Assembly: GCF_051201665.1 (NCBI RefSeq)
Contig: NZ_CP179210.1
Coordinates: forward strand, 3,100,001-3,164,000
DNA from: Psychrobium sp051201665
GTDB lineage: Bacteria > Pseudomonadota > Gammaproteobacteria > Enterobacterales > Psychrobiaceae
Direction of reading: 5' to 3'
DNA length: 64,000 nt
The notes beneath the pieces are model-generated. The model worked only from the letters and a program-made list of their open reading frames with translations. It was not told the origin of the DNA and did not search any database. Shown piece by piece: positions 1 to 8,868 of the stretch. Made by a program: the position numbers and the translations under genes. Positions within the stretch are counted from its first letter, which is position 1, and every line of letters starts with the position of its first letter.

Positions 1-167
1 ACGGTGCGATCTACTTCTTCACGAAGTTGATTACGCCATGCTTCAAGAATTTTCTTAAAATGCTCTAATTGGTCTTCATTCATGTATTCCTCACCCGGTT
101 TTTCCTGGTAAGGTTCTAGCCCTGCTAGCGCCATGAAGCCTATTTGTTTAGCTTTTTCTGTAGGCAT
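1..167 (-). CDS. dksA: RNA polymerase-binding transcription factor DksA (N-terminal part, runs off the window)
   Basis: Only the first 55 codons are present; the rest lies beyond base 1. The visible residues include GLEPYQEKPGEEYMNEDQL and then FKKILEAWRNQLREEVDRTV, which match the DksA coiled-coil entry region almost word for word. DksA binds the RNA polymerase secondary channel and potentiates ppGpp at rRNA and amino acid promoters. The start ATG at 165-167 has a good AGGAG ribosome site just upstream (173-178). The N-terminus before GLEPY is shorter than in E. coli. sfsA follows upstream on the same strand, as in many gammaproteobacteria. The zinc-finger part cannot be checked. Confidence 0.95.
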   Translation of the reverse strand, partial: MPTEKAKQIGFMALAGLEPYQEKPGEEYMNEDQLEHFKKILEAWRNQLREEVDRT

Positions 168-230
168 TTTCTTTCTCCTGTCCTAGCCAACGTTCGCTAC
201 GTCCGTTTGCCTTAAAAAAAAGGCGCGGTA

Positions 231-259
231 TGTATAGCAAATTAACTTTGCAATGGCAA
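231..259 (-). promoter_or_regulatory. dksA promoter with GC-rich discriminator
   Basis: Read on the minus strand, TTGCCA (254-259) is separated by exactly 17 bases from TATACA (231-236). This is a good sigma-70 pair about 65-90 bases upstream of the dksA start. The bases after the -10 box are CCGCGCC, a GC-rich discriminator of the kind found at promoters under stringent control. Assignment by inspection only. Confidence 0.55.
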
Positions 260-335
260 ATCATTACTTGATTAAGATTGCCTTAAATTGTTGGCTACAT
301 TTATGGGGGTGAAATTATATTTTTCAAGCCCCTGA

Positions 336-1043
336 TTAAATTAATACGGGTAATGAACGATTAACGACCAATGATTCATTAGACATTGAGCATCCATACG
401 CCAATACTTCGACACCAGATGCAACAGCTTGTTCTAATAATTGTGCATATTTAGGGTCAATATCTTTTGCACAGCTCACTGATTCAATGCCGCTATGCAT
501 AACAATAAATAGTAAAACAGCTCTGTTTCCGGCATTCCGTATGGTCATTAACTCACGTAAGTGTTTTTGACCACGCGTTGTTACTGCATCTGGAAACGCG
601 CCTTTACCATTCCCTCTGTATAAAGTAACGCTTTTTACCTCAACAAAGCAATCTACCTTGTTGTTATCGCTCAATAAAACATCAATTTTACTGTTTTCAT
701 CACCATATTTAACTTCTCGCTTTAATTGCTCATACCCTGACAGTTCAGAAATAGTACTATTTGCTATTGCTTCTTCCGCCAATGTATTAGCTTGCAGCGT
801 ATTAACACAGATAAAATGACCCGCCTTAGTCTCTGTAAGTTCCCAGCTAAAGGGGTATTTTCGTTTTATGTTAGGCGAAGTGCTATACCACACCCAATCA
901 TTGGGCTCAGCACAGCCAGTCATTGCTCCGGTATTTGCAACGTGAATAGTAGTTTCACTACCATCTTCTAACACAACATCCGCTAAAAATCGCTTATAGC
1001 GTTTGATTAACCGCGCTTTATTGAGTGACGCTTGAAACTGCAT
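336..1043 (-). CDS. sfsA: SfsA, sugar fermentation stimulation protein (DNA/RNA nuclease family)
   Basis: The product resembles E. coli SfsA throughout: an N-terminal OB-like part (KRFLADV, ANTGAMTGC), then the nuclease-like part with SELSGYEQLKREVKYG, the D and ExK cluster (KIDVLL, CFVEVKSVTL) and FPDAVTTRGQKHLRELM. SfsA affects maltose gene expression in E. coli and its fold resembles PD-(D/E)xK nucleases; the cellular substrate is not settled. An in-frame TTG at 1053-1055 would add four residues. I prefer the ATG at 1041-1043 because it aligns with the E. coli start and lies two bases after the stop of the upstream PH-domain gene, implying co-transcription. Confidence 0.93.
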   Translation of the reverse strand: MQFQASLNKARLIKRYKRFLADVVLEDGSETTIHVANTGAMTGCAEPNDWVWYSTSPNIKRKYPFSWELTETKAGHFICVNTLQANTLAEEAIANSTISELSGYEQLKREVKYGDENSKIDVLLSDNNKVDCFVEVKSVTLYRGNGKGAFPDAVTTRGQKHLRELMTIRNAGNRAVLLFIVMHSGIESVSCAKDIDPKYAQLLEQAVASGVEVLAYGCSMSNESLVVNRSLPVLI

Positions 1044-1045
1044 TT

Positions 1046-2578
1046 TTACATCCAATTTTTCTTTAATGATTCAACTTGATACAAACTCTGTGTCATTAAT
1101 TTCCATCCAGTATCTTGTGGTATAAACGGAATAGTCAAGGAACTAGCCGCTGTCACAAATCCTGCATGGCATAATTTATGACGCCTTAGAAATATACTTT
1201 GTTTAAACTTAACCATTTGTGTTTTTTCAATCGCAAAACAATAGTAGTTAACCCCTAGTAATCCTTTACGCACATAGACATATTCATCATCCATTGCATA
1301 ACCCCAGCGCTTCCATCGACACCAAAGGAGCACACTAGCAACCACAAAAAATAAAATTGCAGGTGGCAATATTATCCATTGTTCACTGACCATCGCAATA
1401 ACACACAGCAACAACGTTATAGGTGTTATGAATAAACCGATACCGCGCACTATAAAGCGTTGCGATATTGGTTGATAGTCGATATCAGTCATTTGATTAG
1501 TTGGCCAAACTTCGTTAATCAGTTCACGACATTCGCTTTCTTTCACCGATGGCACCATTAATTTATTGCGAACGTTATTCTGTTGAGTGCGTTCCAAGCC
1601 GCCCATTTGTTCAAACTTGAGGTTTATGCGCTTAATTAATACGTCTAGCCAGTCTTGTTGACGAATAATCATTTGCAAACGAGGCTTTTTCATCACCACT
1701 TCATGAATCGACAATAAGCCACTGCGCTGAATATAGTTATTATCGCGTTTTGTTAATTTGTAACCGTAGAACGCAATTATTGCACCTAAAATCGATATCA
1801 ACATCACGATGAAATACGCGGTGATAAACGTCGCAATAAAGTATAATGACAGTTGCCACCATGGGTGTTCTGCATCAAATAAGAACGCTTTAATATCAAA
1901 ACCGAAGCTCAATAAGAATTGGTTTGCGTATTCAAAAATGCTATCAGCCATTGGCGCTAAGATTGCCAAAAAGAAAAAGACGCGATTGTTGGTTAAGCCA
2001 TGAATAACGAGATCTAATAGCGAGCGTTCATTCAACAGTTTCTCATCTCCGACAACCTGCTCACTTGCCACTGTGCCTTTGATATCCTCATCCTGTTCAT
2101 TAACTTCGCTATTCGCTTGATGTAGTGCCTGATACGCTAAAATCTGCTGTTTCATCGCATTAGCCTTGTCTTTCGGCACGGCAACGATATTCGCTTCATT
2201 TTTTGCACTACCTGCCGTATCAAGCTCCATGGTGGTGTAATCAAAAGGCCTAAAATAAACAGGTGTGATGAGCTTAACGTTTTGAACTCTAGTGAAAGGT
2301 AAATCAAGATGCTTTTTAAACAGTACCCCTGAATGGATCTCGATGTTATCTTCTTTTAATCGATATTTAAAAAAGAAATACTGTAAAAACGCTGCGACTA
2401 ATAAAAGTAACACGATCGCAGCAGCGCCTAACACAACATAATCTAAATGTTCTTTTAGCGTATCTGATGACGCCCAAATAGCCGGAATTGCGTAAATAGA
2501 CGTTGATACTAATCGTATCAAGTTCTTAACGAAATAATCGACAATAGAAACCTTGGAGACTCGTTGCCAATTATCCAT
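1046..2578 (-). CDS. PH domain-containing membrane protein, YdbT type
   Basis: 510 residues with three bacterial PH (bPH_2, DUF304) modules alternating with hydrophobic hairpins. Membrane segments are visible near residues 15-35, 45-70, 195-225, 245-275 and 380-420. The bPH_2 signatures include DNIEIHSGVLFKKHLDLPFTRVQNV, which then continues, near residue 77, and DDEYVYVRKGLLG near residue 430. It matches the large partner of the YdbS/YdbT pair, whose function is unknown although a membrane-bound role is likely. It overlaps the smaller gene upstream by 8 bases, so the two are almost certainly translated from one mRNA. Confidence 0.82.
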   Translation of the reverse strand: MDNWQRVSKVSIVDYFVKNLIRLVSTSIYAIPAIWASSDTLKEHLDYVVLGAAAIVLLLLVAAFLQYFFFKYRLKEDNIEIHSGVLFKKHLDLPFTRVQNVKLITPVYFRPFDYTTMELDTAGSAKNEANIVAVPKDKANAMKQQILAYQALHQANSEVNEQDEDIKGTVASEQVVGDEKLLNERSLLDLVIHGLTNNRVFFFLAILAPMADSIFEYANQFLLSFGFDIKAFLFDAEHPWWQLSLYFIATFITAYFIVMLISILGAIIAFYGYKLTKRDNNYIQRSGLLSIHEVVMKKPRLQMIIRQQDWLDVLIKRINLKFEQMGGLERTQQNNVRNKLMVPSVKESECRELINEVWPTNQMTDIDYQPISQRFIVRGIGLFITPITLLLCVIAMVSEQWIILPPAILFFVVASVLLWCRWKRWGYAMDDEYVYVRKGLLGVNYYCFAIEKTQMVKFKQSIFLRRHKLCHAGFVTAASSLTIPFIPQDTGWKLMTQSLYQVESLKKNWM

Positions 2579-3113
2579 GGACGGTCACATCCTTATGGTC
2601 AAGTATATATTGACGCATTGATAGCGCGTCGCTGTGGGTTAGCCCAGGAAGCTCAAAGGTATGCAATGCGCCACCAGCGCTAAATACCTGAATACTCGCT
2701 AAATCTAACTTTCGATCGATAGGTCCACGCTTTAATTCAATGTGCTGAATACGTAAAAATGGCTGAATAGTGACTTTTTTAAAAATGACACCAGAGTACA
2801 AACTAATATCATGCTCTCGTAGGGTATAAGACTTATTTTTGTCATACAGATACCCCATGACGATGGCGAATATACTAATGACACCAACGACCGCAAGAAT
2901 GATACTAAACACCTGTGATGCATTTTCCGACAACGGAGAAAATCGCTGCCATTTAATTATCGCAATAATCAACACAATGACTGAAAAAGACACAATTCTA
3001 AGTATATTATTCGCTTTAATATATGCAGGCTCTAATGGCGTACTTTCTTGTGATTGATACGCAGGTAATGAATCGATTGATAGGGGGTCATTTGAAAACG
3101 TAGATTGTTCCAT
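2571..3113 (-). CDS. PH domain-containing membrane protein, YdbS type
   Basis: 180 residues: a hydrophilic N-terminus, two membrane segments (about 40-58 and 67-87) and one bPH_2 domain containing YTLREHDISLYSGVIFKK, PFLRIQHIELKRGPIDR and LDLASIQVFSAGG. This is the YdbS architecture, the small partner of the following gene. Its start is 74 bases from the divergent pepB start, so both promoters lie in that gap. Function is unknown. Confidence 0.82.
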   Translation of the reverse strand: MEQSTFSNDPLSIDSLPAYQSQESTPLEPAYIKANNILRIVSFSVIVLIIAIIKWQRFSPLSENASQVFSIILAVVGVISIFAIVMGYLYDKNKSYTLREHDISLYSGVIFKKVTIQPFLRIQHIELKRGPIDRKLDLASIQVFSAGGALHTFELPGLTHSDALSMRQYILDHKDVTVHG

Positions 3114-3187
3114 GCCTAAGCCTTTTTTATTGTTATAATCGCCACACTATAAATGATAATTCCATCAATTTCAGCAGGACATAATTT

Positions 3188-4489
3188 ATGAGTTCAACAC
3201 TCTCTATTTTACTTTCTTTTGACACCGCCGACGCAAAGTGGGGCAACAACGCCCTACTCACAAGCAATGGCGACGCCATGACTATTCATGCGACAGGTGA
3301 TAACGCAAACCAACTTGAATTAATTCAACGTGGCGCACGACGTTTGCAAACACAGGGCATTGACAACGTATCACTTGCAGGCGACAACTGGAGCCTAGCG
3401 CATCAATGGGCCTTTGCCAAAGGCTTTAGTGTTTCAAAAGGTAAATCAGACCTAAATTGGGCACAAAATACATCACCAGCACAGCTCACAATTTTAAATG
3501 CGCGCCAAGCATCACGTGATTGGGCAGTTGCCGCGATTAATGGTGCACCAGAAGATATCTACCCTGAGTCACTTATTGACAGTGCTATCGAAGAAGTAAA
3601 ACGTGTCGGTGGCGATCATGTTAGCGCTCAAATTATTAAAGGTGATGCGTTATTGGACGCTGGCTGGGTGGGTGTTCACACTGTTGGCCGAGCGAGTAAA
3701 CGCGTCCCTGCCATGCTGGTATTAGATTACAACCCAACAGGCGATAATAAATCACCTGTTGCCGCCGCATTAGTCGGAAAAGGCATTACCTTTGATAGCG
3801 GTGGTTATACCATCAAAAGTGGCCCAGGCATGATGACAATGAAGTGTGACATGGGCGGCGCAGCAACAGTTACAGCCGCGTTATCACTTGCTATTAGCCA
3901 AGGATTAGACAAACGCGTACAACTTATTTTATGTTGTGCAGAAAACCTAATTAACGGCGAAGCTTATAAGCTTGGTGATATCATCACTTACAAAAATGGT
4001 ACAACGGTGGAAATCCTCAATACTGACGCCGAAGGTCGCTTAGTGTTGGCCGATGGCCTTATGGCTGCCGGAGAAAGTGGTGCCCCATTAATTATTGATG
4101 CTGCAACGTTGACAGGCGCAGCATTAACGGCAGTAGGAACACAATATAATGCCGTATTTTCACTAGACAATGATTTAGCATCACGCGCACTAGCACATGG
4201 CGATACCGTTAATGAAATGAACTGGCAACTACCACTGGCACCCTTTCATATGTTTGAATGCCCATCGCATTACGCCGACACCGCCAATACTGGTGCCAGC
4301 AAAATGGGCGTACCAGGCGCCAGTAATGCGGCAGGTTTCCTAGCTCGCTTTGTGCCTAATAACGGTAAAGGATGGATTCACTTCGACCTTGCGGCATGTT
4401 TCCAAGACAGTGGTAGTGCAAAATGGTCACCAGGTGCGACGGGGTTAGGCATAGAAACGATTGCCCAGTTGCTACTAACCGACGCGTAA
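3188..4489 (+). CDS. pepB: Aminopeptidase PepB (peptidase M17)
   Basis: 433 residues, the usual length of PepB. The C-terminal M17 domain carries the metal-binding and catalytic motifs: VGKGITFDSGGYTIK near residue 196, KCDMGGAA near 218 and the signature NTDAEGRLVLADGL near 280. These residues bind two divalent metals in cytosolic leucyl aminopeptidases that remove N-terminal residues during peptide turnover. PepB rather than PepA is inferred from length and from the divergent N-terminal domain. The RBS is CAGGA just before ATG. Its TAA stop is immediately followed by a copy of the short repeat element. Confidence 0.92.
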   Translation: MSSTLSILLSFDTADAKWGNNALLTSNGDAMTIHATGDNANQLELIQRGARRLQTQGIDNVSLAGDNWSLAHQWAFAKGFSVSKGKSDLNWAQNTSPAQLTILNARQASRDWAVAAINGAPEDIYPESLIDSAIEEVKRVGGDHVSAQIIKGDALLDAGWVGVHTVGRASKRVPAMLVLDYNPTGDNKSPVAAALVGKGITFDSGGYTIKSGPGMMTMKCDMGGAATVTAALSLAISQGLDKRVQLILCCAENLINGEAYKLGDIITYKNGTTVEILNTDAEGRLVLADGLMAAGESGAPLIIDAATLTGAALTAVGTQYNAVFSLDNDLASRALAHGDTVNEMNWQLPLAPFHMFECPSHYADTANTGASKMGVPGASNAAGFLARFVPNNGKGWIHFDLAACFQDSGSAKWSPGATGLGIETIAQLLLTDA

Positions 4490-4652
4490 TACCATTAATT
4501 GCATTAAGTAAGTGATCTTGTTGTGCGTAGAGAAAATCAGCTAAAACAAGGCGCTCGATTGACTAATAGCTGGCTATTAGGATTGAGAGCAACGCCATTT
4601 TAGTTAATTTTAACAAGTACAAGTGGGCAAATATTTAATCCATATATGGTAT
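4489..4652 (+). repeat. MITE-like element family A, copy 1
   Basis: First of six copies in the window. It starts with ATACCATTAATTGCATTAA directly at the pepB stop. The right end is diverged (ATCCATATATGGTAT). The internal part is nearly identical to the other copies, including the hairpin CTAATAGC-TG-GCTATTAG. There is no open reading frame of note. Confidence 0.9.
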
Positions 4653-4898
4653 TACTAAGAAAAGTAACCAAAAGAAAGGCGCCCCGTAGGTTTAGCGTTG
4701 ATTATTAAATGATAAATTGCCTGTTCAATAACATATTTGATCCGCATCCTTGCGGCAAATACTCAAAAATCGTCCCTAATTTTTGTATTGGTCAATTTTT
4801 AATTTAAGACGCTAAACGACGGGAGTTGGCCACGCTGTAAGCCCACTAAAAACCTTAACTGATCGGCATTAGGCTAACGCATACTTTGGGCTCAATCG
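4653..4898. other. Gene-free stretch with an inverted-repeat-bounded segment
   Basis: Between the repeat copy and the methyltransferase gene I see no coding sequence. GTTTAGCGT at 4690-4698 is matched by its exact complement ACGCTAAAC at 4809-4817, enclosing about 110 bases. This could be a further short repeat or a decayed insertion. The leading AAAGTAACCAAAAGAAAGG resembles a motif I associate with dispersed intergenic repeats in related genera (memory only). Confidence 0.35.
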
Positions 4899-5561
4899 TT
4901 ATAACTGCGCTTTAAGCTGAAACAGCGCTTGACCACTTGCCTGATATTTCCGTTCAAACGGCGTAATTGTTGGCTCAGGCACAAACTCTTTAACGTTTGA
5001 TGATTTACCGGCAATTGATAAAGCATGTGAAAACTCATCCAAATATAAGCGCCAGTTACTGCGCATTTCCAATGCACCACCTAACGCAACGATAGTTGGG
5101 AATACCGCACTACCATGCCAGCGACGTTGGATATGTTTTGCTTTCGGCCACGGATTTGGATAAAGAATAAAATGCTTATCTATTTTGAATTCAGCTTCTA
5201 ACGCAAGTCGCCAAAAATCGTTTAAGTCGGTTCTCAATAACATAAAGTTATCGACGCCATGTTGCTCATAGGCTTCGTTTTTATTCAGTCGATGACCGGA
5301 CTTATCCATTCCAATAACAAAGTGCTCAGGGTGCTGGCGCGCGATGTTTATTGTGCTATCACCAACGCCGCAACATGAATCAAAAATAATAGGTTTGCCT
5401 GCGCGAGCAATTTCTTGCTCAACACTTTTAAAACCATCAATTGAATGTTGTTGATAGGGTTTTCTAAATTTGTGTGCTAAATGCTTGTTAACAATATCAT
5501 TTAGGTTTTCATTCAGCCCGTCTTGATTAGTAATAATTTCATGTGAATTTGCAAATGACAT
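4899..5561 (-). CDS. TrmB-like SAM-dependent tRNA methyltransferase
   Basis: 220 residues with a class I methyltransferase fold: the glycine motif is FDSCCGVGDSTINIA (about 60-74), followed by GMDKSGHRL. The motif LYPNPWPKAKHIQRRW near 133-148 corresponds to the FPDPWPKKRHxxRR signature of TrmB, which makes 7-methylguanosine at position 46 of tRNA. The family's usual aspartate is asparagine here (PNP instead of PDP), and the N-terminus is atypical. It may therefore be a TrmB paralogue rather than the main enzyme. It is 9 bases downstream of the ABC permease gene, so probably the last gene of that operon. The start has a usable AGG site. Confidence 0.72.
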   Translation of the reverse strand: MSFANSHEIITNQDGLNENLNDIVNKHLAHKFRKPYQQHSIDGFKSVEQEIARAGKPIIFDSCCGVGDSTINIARQHPEHFVIGMDKSGHRLNKNEAYEQHGVDNFMLLRTDLNDFWRLALEAEFKIDKHFILYPNPWPKAKHIQRRWHGSAVFPTIVALGGALEMRSNWRLYLDEFSHALSIAGKSSNVKEFVPEPTITPFERKYQASGQALFQLKAQL

Positions 5562-5570
5562 ATCAATAAC

Positions 5571-6338
5571 CTAAGAACGTAAGCCGTAACCGCGAGAAAT
5601 CATCCAATACGCTAGACTAAACAATGCCGCAACAAACAAGAAAATAATCGAGAATGAATACACTAGCGGAATATCAGTCACGCCTAAGAAACCATATCTG
5701 AATGTATTAATCATATAAACAATCGGATTTGCTTTTGACACACCCTGCCAAAAATCGGGAAGTAATGTGAGTGAGTAGAACACACCACCCAAATAGGTAA
5801 GAGGTGTCAAAACGAAGTTAGGAATAATACTGATGTCATCGTAGCTTTTAGCGAGAATAGCGTTAATTAAACCGCCTAACGAAAACAAAATAGATGTGAA
5901 TAAAACGCTAATAAGTAATACGCCAAAGTTTGCGATGTTCAAATCTACAAAATAAAGCGACAAGATAGTTACAATACATCCAACCAATAAACCACGAGCA
6001 ACCCCACCACCAACATAACCGGCGATGATGATCCACGTTGGCACTGGTGCAACTAATAACTCTTCAACATTACGTTGAAATTTAGAGCTAAAAAATGACG
6101 AGGCTACATTAGAATATGAATTGGTAATAACCGACATCATAATGAGACCAGGAACAATAAACTCCATATAACTGAAGCCTGACATAGTGCCAATGCGTTC
6201 ACCAATTAAGGTCCCAAAGATGACAAAGTATAAACTCATGGTAATCGCTGGCGGAACTAGGGTTTGCAACCATATACGCGTAAAACGATTAATTTCTTTA
6301 GTAAGTAAGCTTTTTAAAGCAATAAAATTAGCAGACAA
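5571..6338 (-). CDS. ABC-2 type transporter permease (YadH type)
   Basis: 255 residues with six hydrophobic segments (about 22-42, 58-78, 107-130, 135-160, 168-190, 228-250), as in ABC-2 permeases. NEVF-like family features include the stretch SSFFSSKFQRNVEELLVAP near 85. The start codon is TTG (6336-6338); it is chosen because AGGAG lies seven bases upstream and no ATG is near. The preceding ATPase gene ends 10 bases away. E. coli YadG/YadH form such a pair; the exported substrate is unknown. Confidence 0.88.
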   Translation of the reverse strand: MSANFIALKSLLTKEINRFTRIWLQTLVPPAITMSLYFVIFGTLIGERIGTMSGFSYMEFIVPGLIMMSVITNSYSNVASSFFSSKFQRNVEELLVAPVPTWIIIAGYVGGGVARGLLVGCIVTILSLYFVDLNIANFGVLLISVLFTSILFSLGGLINAILAKSYDDISIIPNFVLTPLTYLGGVFYSLTLLPDFWQGVSKANPIVYMINTFRYGFLGVTDIPLVYSFSIIFLFVAALFSLAYWMISRGYGLRS

Positions 6339-6348
6339 AGTGACTCTC

Positions 6349-7260
6349 CTAGCGCGTTTGATTAACTAAACGAAGAAATAGTTCTTCTAAACGATTGGCT
6401 TTATTACGCATACTCATTACTGTAATGCCGTGTTTGGACAGCTCGGTAAATAATGTATTAAGCTCATGGCCCTGCTCGACGTCGACTTCTAATGTATGAT
6501 CATCCAACAAACGAGTTTCAAATCCTGACAATGACACATCATTTTTCACAGGGTTAATATCAAGGACAAAGGTCTCAATATTTAACTGAGACAACAACGC
6601 TTTCATACTTGTATTTTGAACAATAGTACCGTGGTCAATAATGCCAATGTTGCGACATAATGACTCCGCTTCTTCGAGATAATGTGTCGTTAAAATGATC
6701 GTCACACCTTGCTCATTAAGCTTTTGTAAGAAATCCCACATAGAACGTCGTAGTTCAATATCAACACCTGCCGTAGGCTCATCCAAAATGAGCAAACGCG
6801 GCTCATGCATTAATGCTCTAGCGATCATTAACCGACGTTTCATTCCGCCTGATAATTCACGAGAACGCGCATCACGTTTTTCCCATAAGTCTAATTCTGT
6901 AAGATATTTTTTCGCACGCTCTAAAGCAAGTTTACGTGTTACGCCGTAGTAACCCGCTTGATTCATCACAACCTGAAGCACCGTTTCAAATTGATTAAAA
7001 TTAAACTCCTGAGGTACTAAACCGATTTGCTGTTTAGCTTTAACAAGATCATTATCTAGATTATGGCCAAATACTTCTACGGCGCCTGTTGTCTTATTAA
7101 CCAACGAAGAAATGATACCTATGGTGGTTGATTTACCTGCACCATTGGGCCCCAACAAAGCGTAAAAATCGCCTTGTTCAACGGTTAAATCAATTCCTTT
7201 CAACGCCTCAACTCCGCCTTTATAGGTTTTAGTTAGGCCTTTTATACTTAATGCGCTCAT
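6349..7260 (-). CDS. ABC transporter ATP-binding protein (YadG type)
   Basis: 303 residues. Walker A is GPNGAGKST (about 38-46), the Q-loop is in GLVPQEFNF, the signature is LSGGMKRR (about 136), Walker B is LLILDEPTAGVD (about 155) and the switch histidine is in TTHYLEEAE. The C-terminal 80 residues are the short regulatory tail of the ABC-2 exporter class. It is the first gene of a three-gene minus-strand operon with the permease and the TrmB-like gene. The start has AGGAAATTC upstream. Confidence 0.9.
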   Translation of the reverse strand: MSALSIKGLTKTYKGGVEALKGIDLTVEQGDFYALLGPNGAGKSTTIGIISSLVNKTTGAVEVFGHNLDNDLVKAKQQIGLVPQEFNFNQFETVLQVVMNQAGYYGVTRKLALERAKKYLTELDLWEKRDARSRELSGGMKRRLMIARALMHEPRLLILDEPTAGVDIELRRSMWDFLQKLNEQGVTIILTTHYLEEAESLCRNIGIIDHGTIVQNTSMKALLSQLNIETFVLDINPVKNDVSLSGFETRLLDDHTLEVDVEQGHELNTLFTELSKHGITVMSMRNKANRLEELFLRLVNQTR

Positions 7261-7496
7261 GAATTTCCTAATGATTGAGAAAAACGGCTGGAAAATTTGG
7301 CGCTATTATACGTTAATATTCGAATTAATAACCATGATTTAACAAGAAAGATCGCCTGTAAAACCCCATACTTTATGACACTTTTGTTACAGCGCTTATA
7401 AATTTTATCTAGAGTGTTTAGTTTAATCGGCAAATTGATTACTATTGCCAAATAGGAATGTAGTAGCATCGAGAAAGATGGCGATGGAGTATATGA

Positions 7497-8246
7497 ATGA
7501 CACGAAAAATTATCAACGGTATATTGATTCTATGCGCTAGCATGGTATCAACCATCGTCTGCTCTCAAAATCACGATGCTTCTCTCATTGCACCTATAGT
7601 CAACCCATCTAAATTTCCTGAAAAAATCACTCTTGGTCAAATTAAAACGAGTGAAATTCAGCAACATGTTTTTAATTTTCTATCACCAATTTATCGAGAA
7701 TTGGGCATAGAACTAGAGGTAATGGCATTACCTTCAAAACGGTCGTTAGTGTTTAGCAATCAGGGAAATGTCGATGGTGAATTATTGCGTATGGAAGGCA
7801 TTGAGGAAAACTATCCAAATCTAATTCCGATTCCAATTACCTTGTATCAGCTATCTGCTTACGCTTATACCGTACACGGAAAAACTGATTTTAAACAACC
7901 TGAAGATATTTTGCGCTTTAACGTAGGGATGCATCGTGGTGTTCAATGGGAAGAGCGATTTGTTGGCCAATTTCCTCGCTATGTATTGCGAGTTGGCGGA
8001 ACCCTTAATAAATTTAAATTACTGACCTTAGATCGTGTTGACTACGTCATAAGCACTGAGCAACGCGCCAATGAAATAATCAGCAATCACTTTAGTAACG
8101 ATAATATTAAGCGCGTATCTCCCATGCTAAGACATATCAACCTGATACATTATCTTCATAAGAAACACGCACATTTAGTGCCTGAGATTACTGCAGCAAT
8201 TAACAAACGTAATGTTGTGTTGCCGTTAACGCCGCATGACCACTAG
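7497..8246 (+). CDS. Periplasmic substrate-binding protein-like protein
   Basis: 249 residues. A signal peptide is clear (MTRKIINGILILCASMVSTI, cleavage probably after VCS). The rest resembles the extracellular solute-binding family 3 fold that Alteromonadales often encode as stand-alone proteins: KITLGQI, LGIELEVMALPSKRSLVF, a central VGMHRGVQWEERF and a later YVISTEQRANEII. No permease or ATPase is adjacent, so it may sense or bind a ligand rather than serve a transporter. GGAG lies 8 bases before the ATG. Its stop overlaps the end of convergent hpt by 4 bases. Confidence 0.65.
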   Translation: MTRKIINGILILCASMVSTIVCSQNHDASLIAPIVNPSKFPEKITLGQIKTSEIQQHVFNFLSPIYRELGIELEVMALPSKRSLVFSNQGNVDGELLRMEGIEENYPNLIPIPITLYQLSAYAYTVHGKTDFKQPEDILRFNVGMHRGVQWEERFVGQFPRYVLRVGGTLNKFKLLTLDRVDYVISTEQRANEIISNHFSNDNIKRVSPMLRHINLIHYLHKKHAHLVPEITAAINKRNVVLPLTPHDH

Positions 8247-8779
8247 TCTTCTAATGGAATAACCTTAGCAACATGAGGTAAGTTACGATATTTTTCAGCA
8301 TAATCAATGCCGTAACCAACAACAAACTCATCAGGAATACTAAAACCAATCCAATCAACGTCTACTTCAACTTCACGACGCGATGGTTTATCAAGCAATG
8401 TACAAAGCGTTAATGATTTTGGTCCACGTAACGACAGAATTTCTACCACTTTAGATAACGTGTTACCTGTATCAATGATATCTTCAACAATAATCACATC
8501 ACGATCTTTAATGCTTTCCGTTAAATCTTTAAGTATTTTTACATCGCGGGTACTTTCCATGCTCGAACCATAGCTCGATACCGTCATGAAATCGATAGAT
8601 AATGGTAAGTCGACAGCACGACATAAATCCGCTAAAAAGACCACAGAGCCGCGTAATAACGCAACCATTAATAAATTTTCTGAATCTTTGTAGTGGGTCT
8701 CAATAAGTTTGCCAAGCTCAACAACTTTGTCGTCGATTTCTTGTTTGCTGATCATCACTTCGGTAGTGTGTTTAATCAT
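8243..8779 (-). CDS. hpt: Hypoxanthine phosphoribosyltransferase
   Basis: 178 residues, the normal length. The PRPP-binding signature VIIVEDIIDTGNTL is visible near residues 95-108, and the purine-binding C-terminal part has WIGFSIPDEFVVGYGIDYAEKYRN. It salvages hypoxanthine (and guanine) with PRPP to IMP/GMP in the cytosol. The ATG at 8777-8779 has AGGAATCGAG upstream. It is convergent with the binding-protein gene, overlapping by 4 bases. Confidence 0.95.
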   Translation of the reverse strand: MIKHTTEVMISKQEIDDKVVELGKLIETHYKDSENLLMVALLRGSVVFLADLCRAVDLPLSIDFMTVSSYGSSMESTRDVKILKDLTESIKDRDVIIVEDIIDTGNTLSKVVEILSLRGPKSLTLCTLLDKPSRREVEVDVDWIGFSIPDEFVVGYGIDYAEKYRNLPHVAKVIPLED

Positions 8780-8868
8780 CTCGATTCCTAACAGGTTTTA
8801 GACGATGGGATCCTAGCTATTAACGATTAGCAACGCTAATAGCCAACACACACTTGTGATCAAGATCA

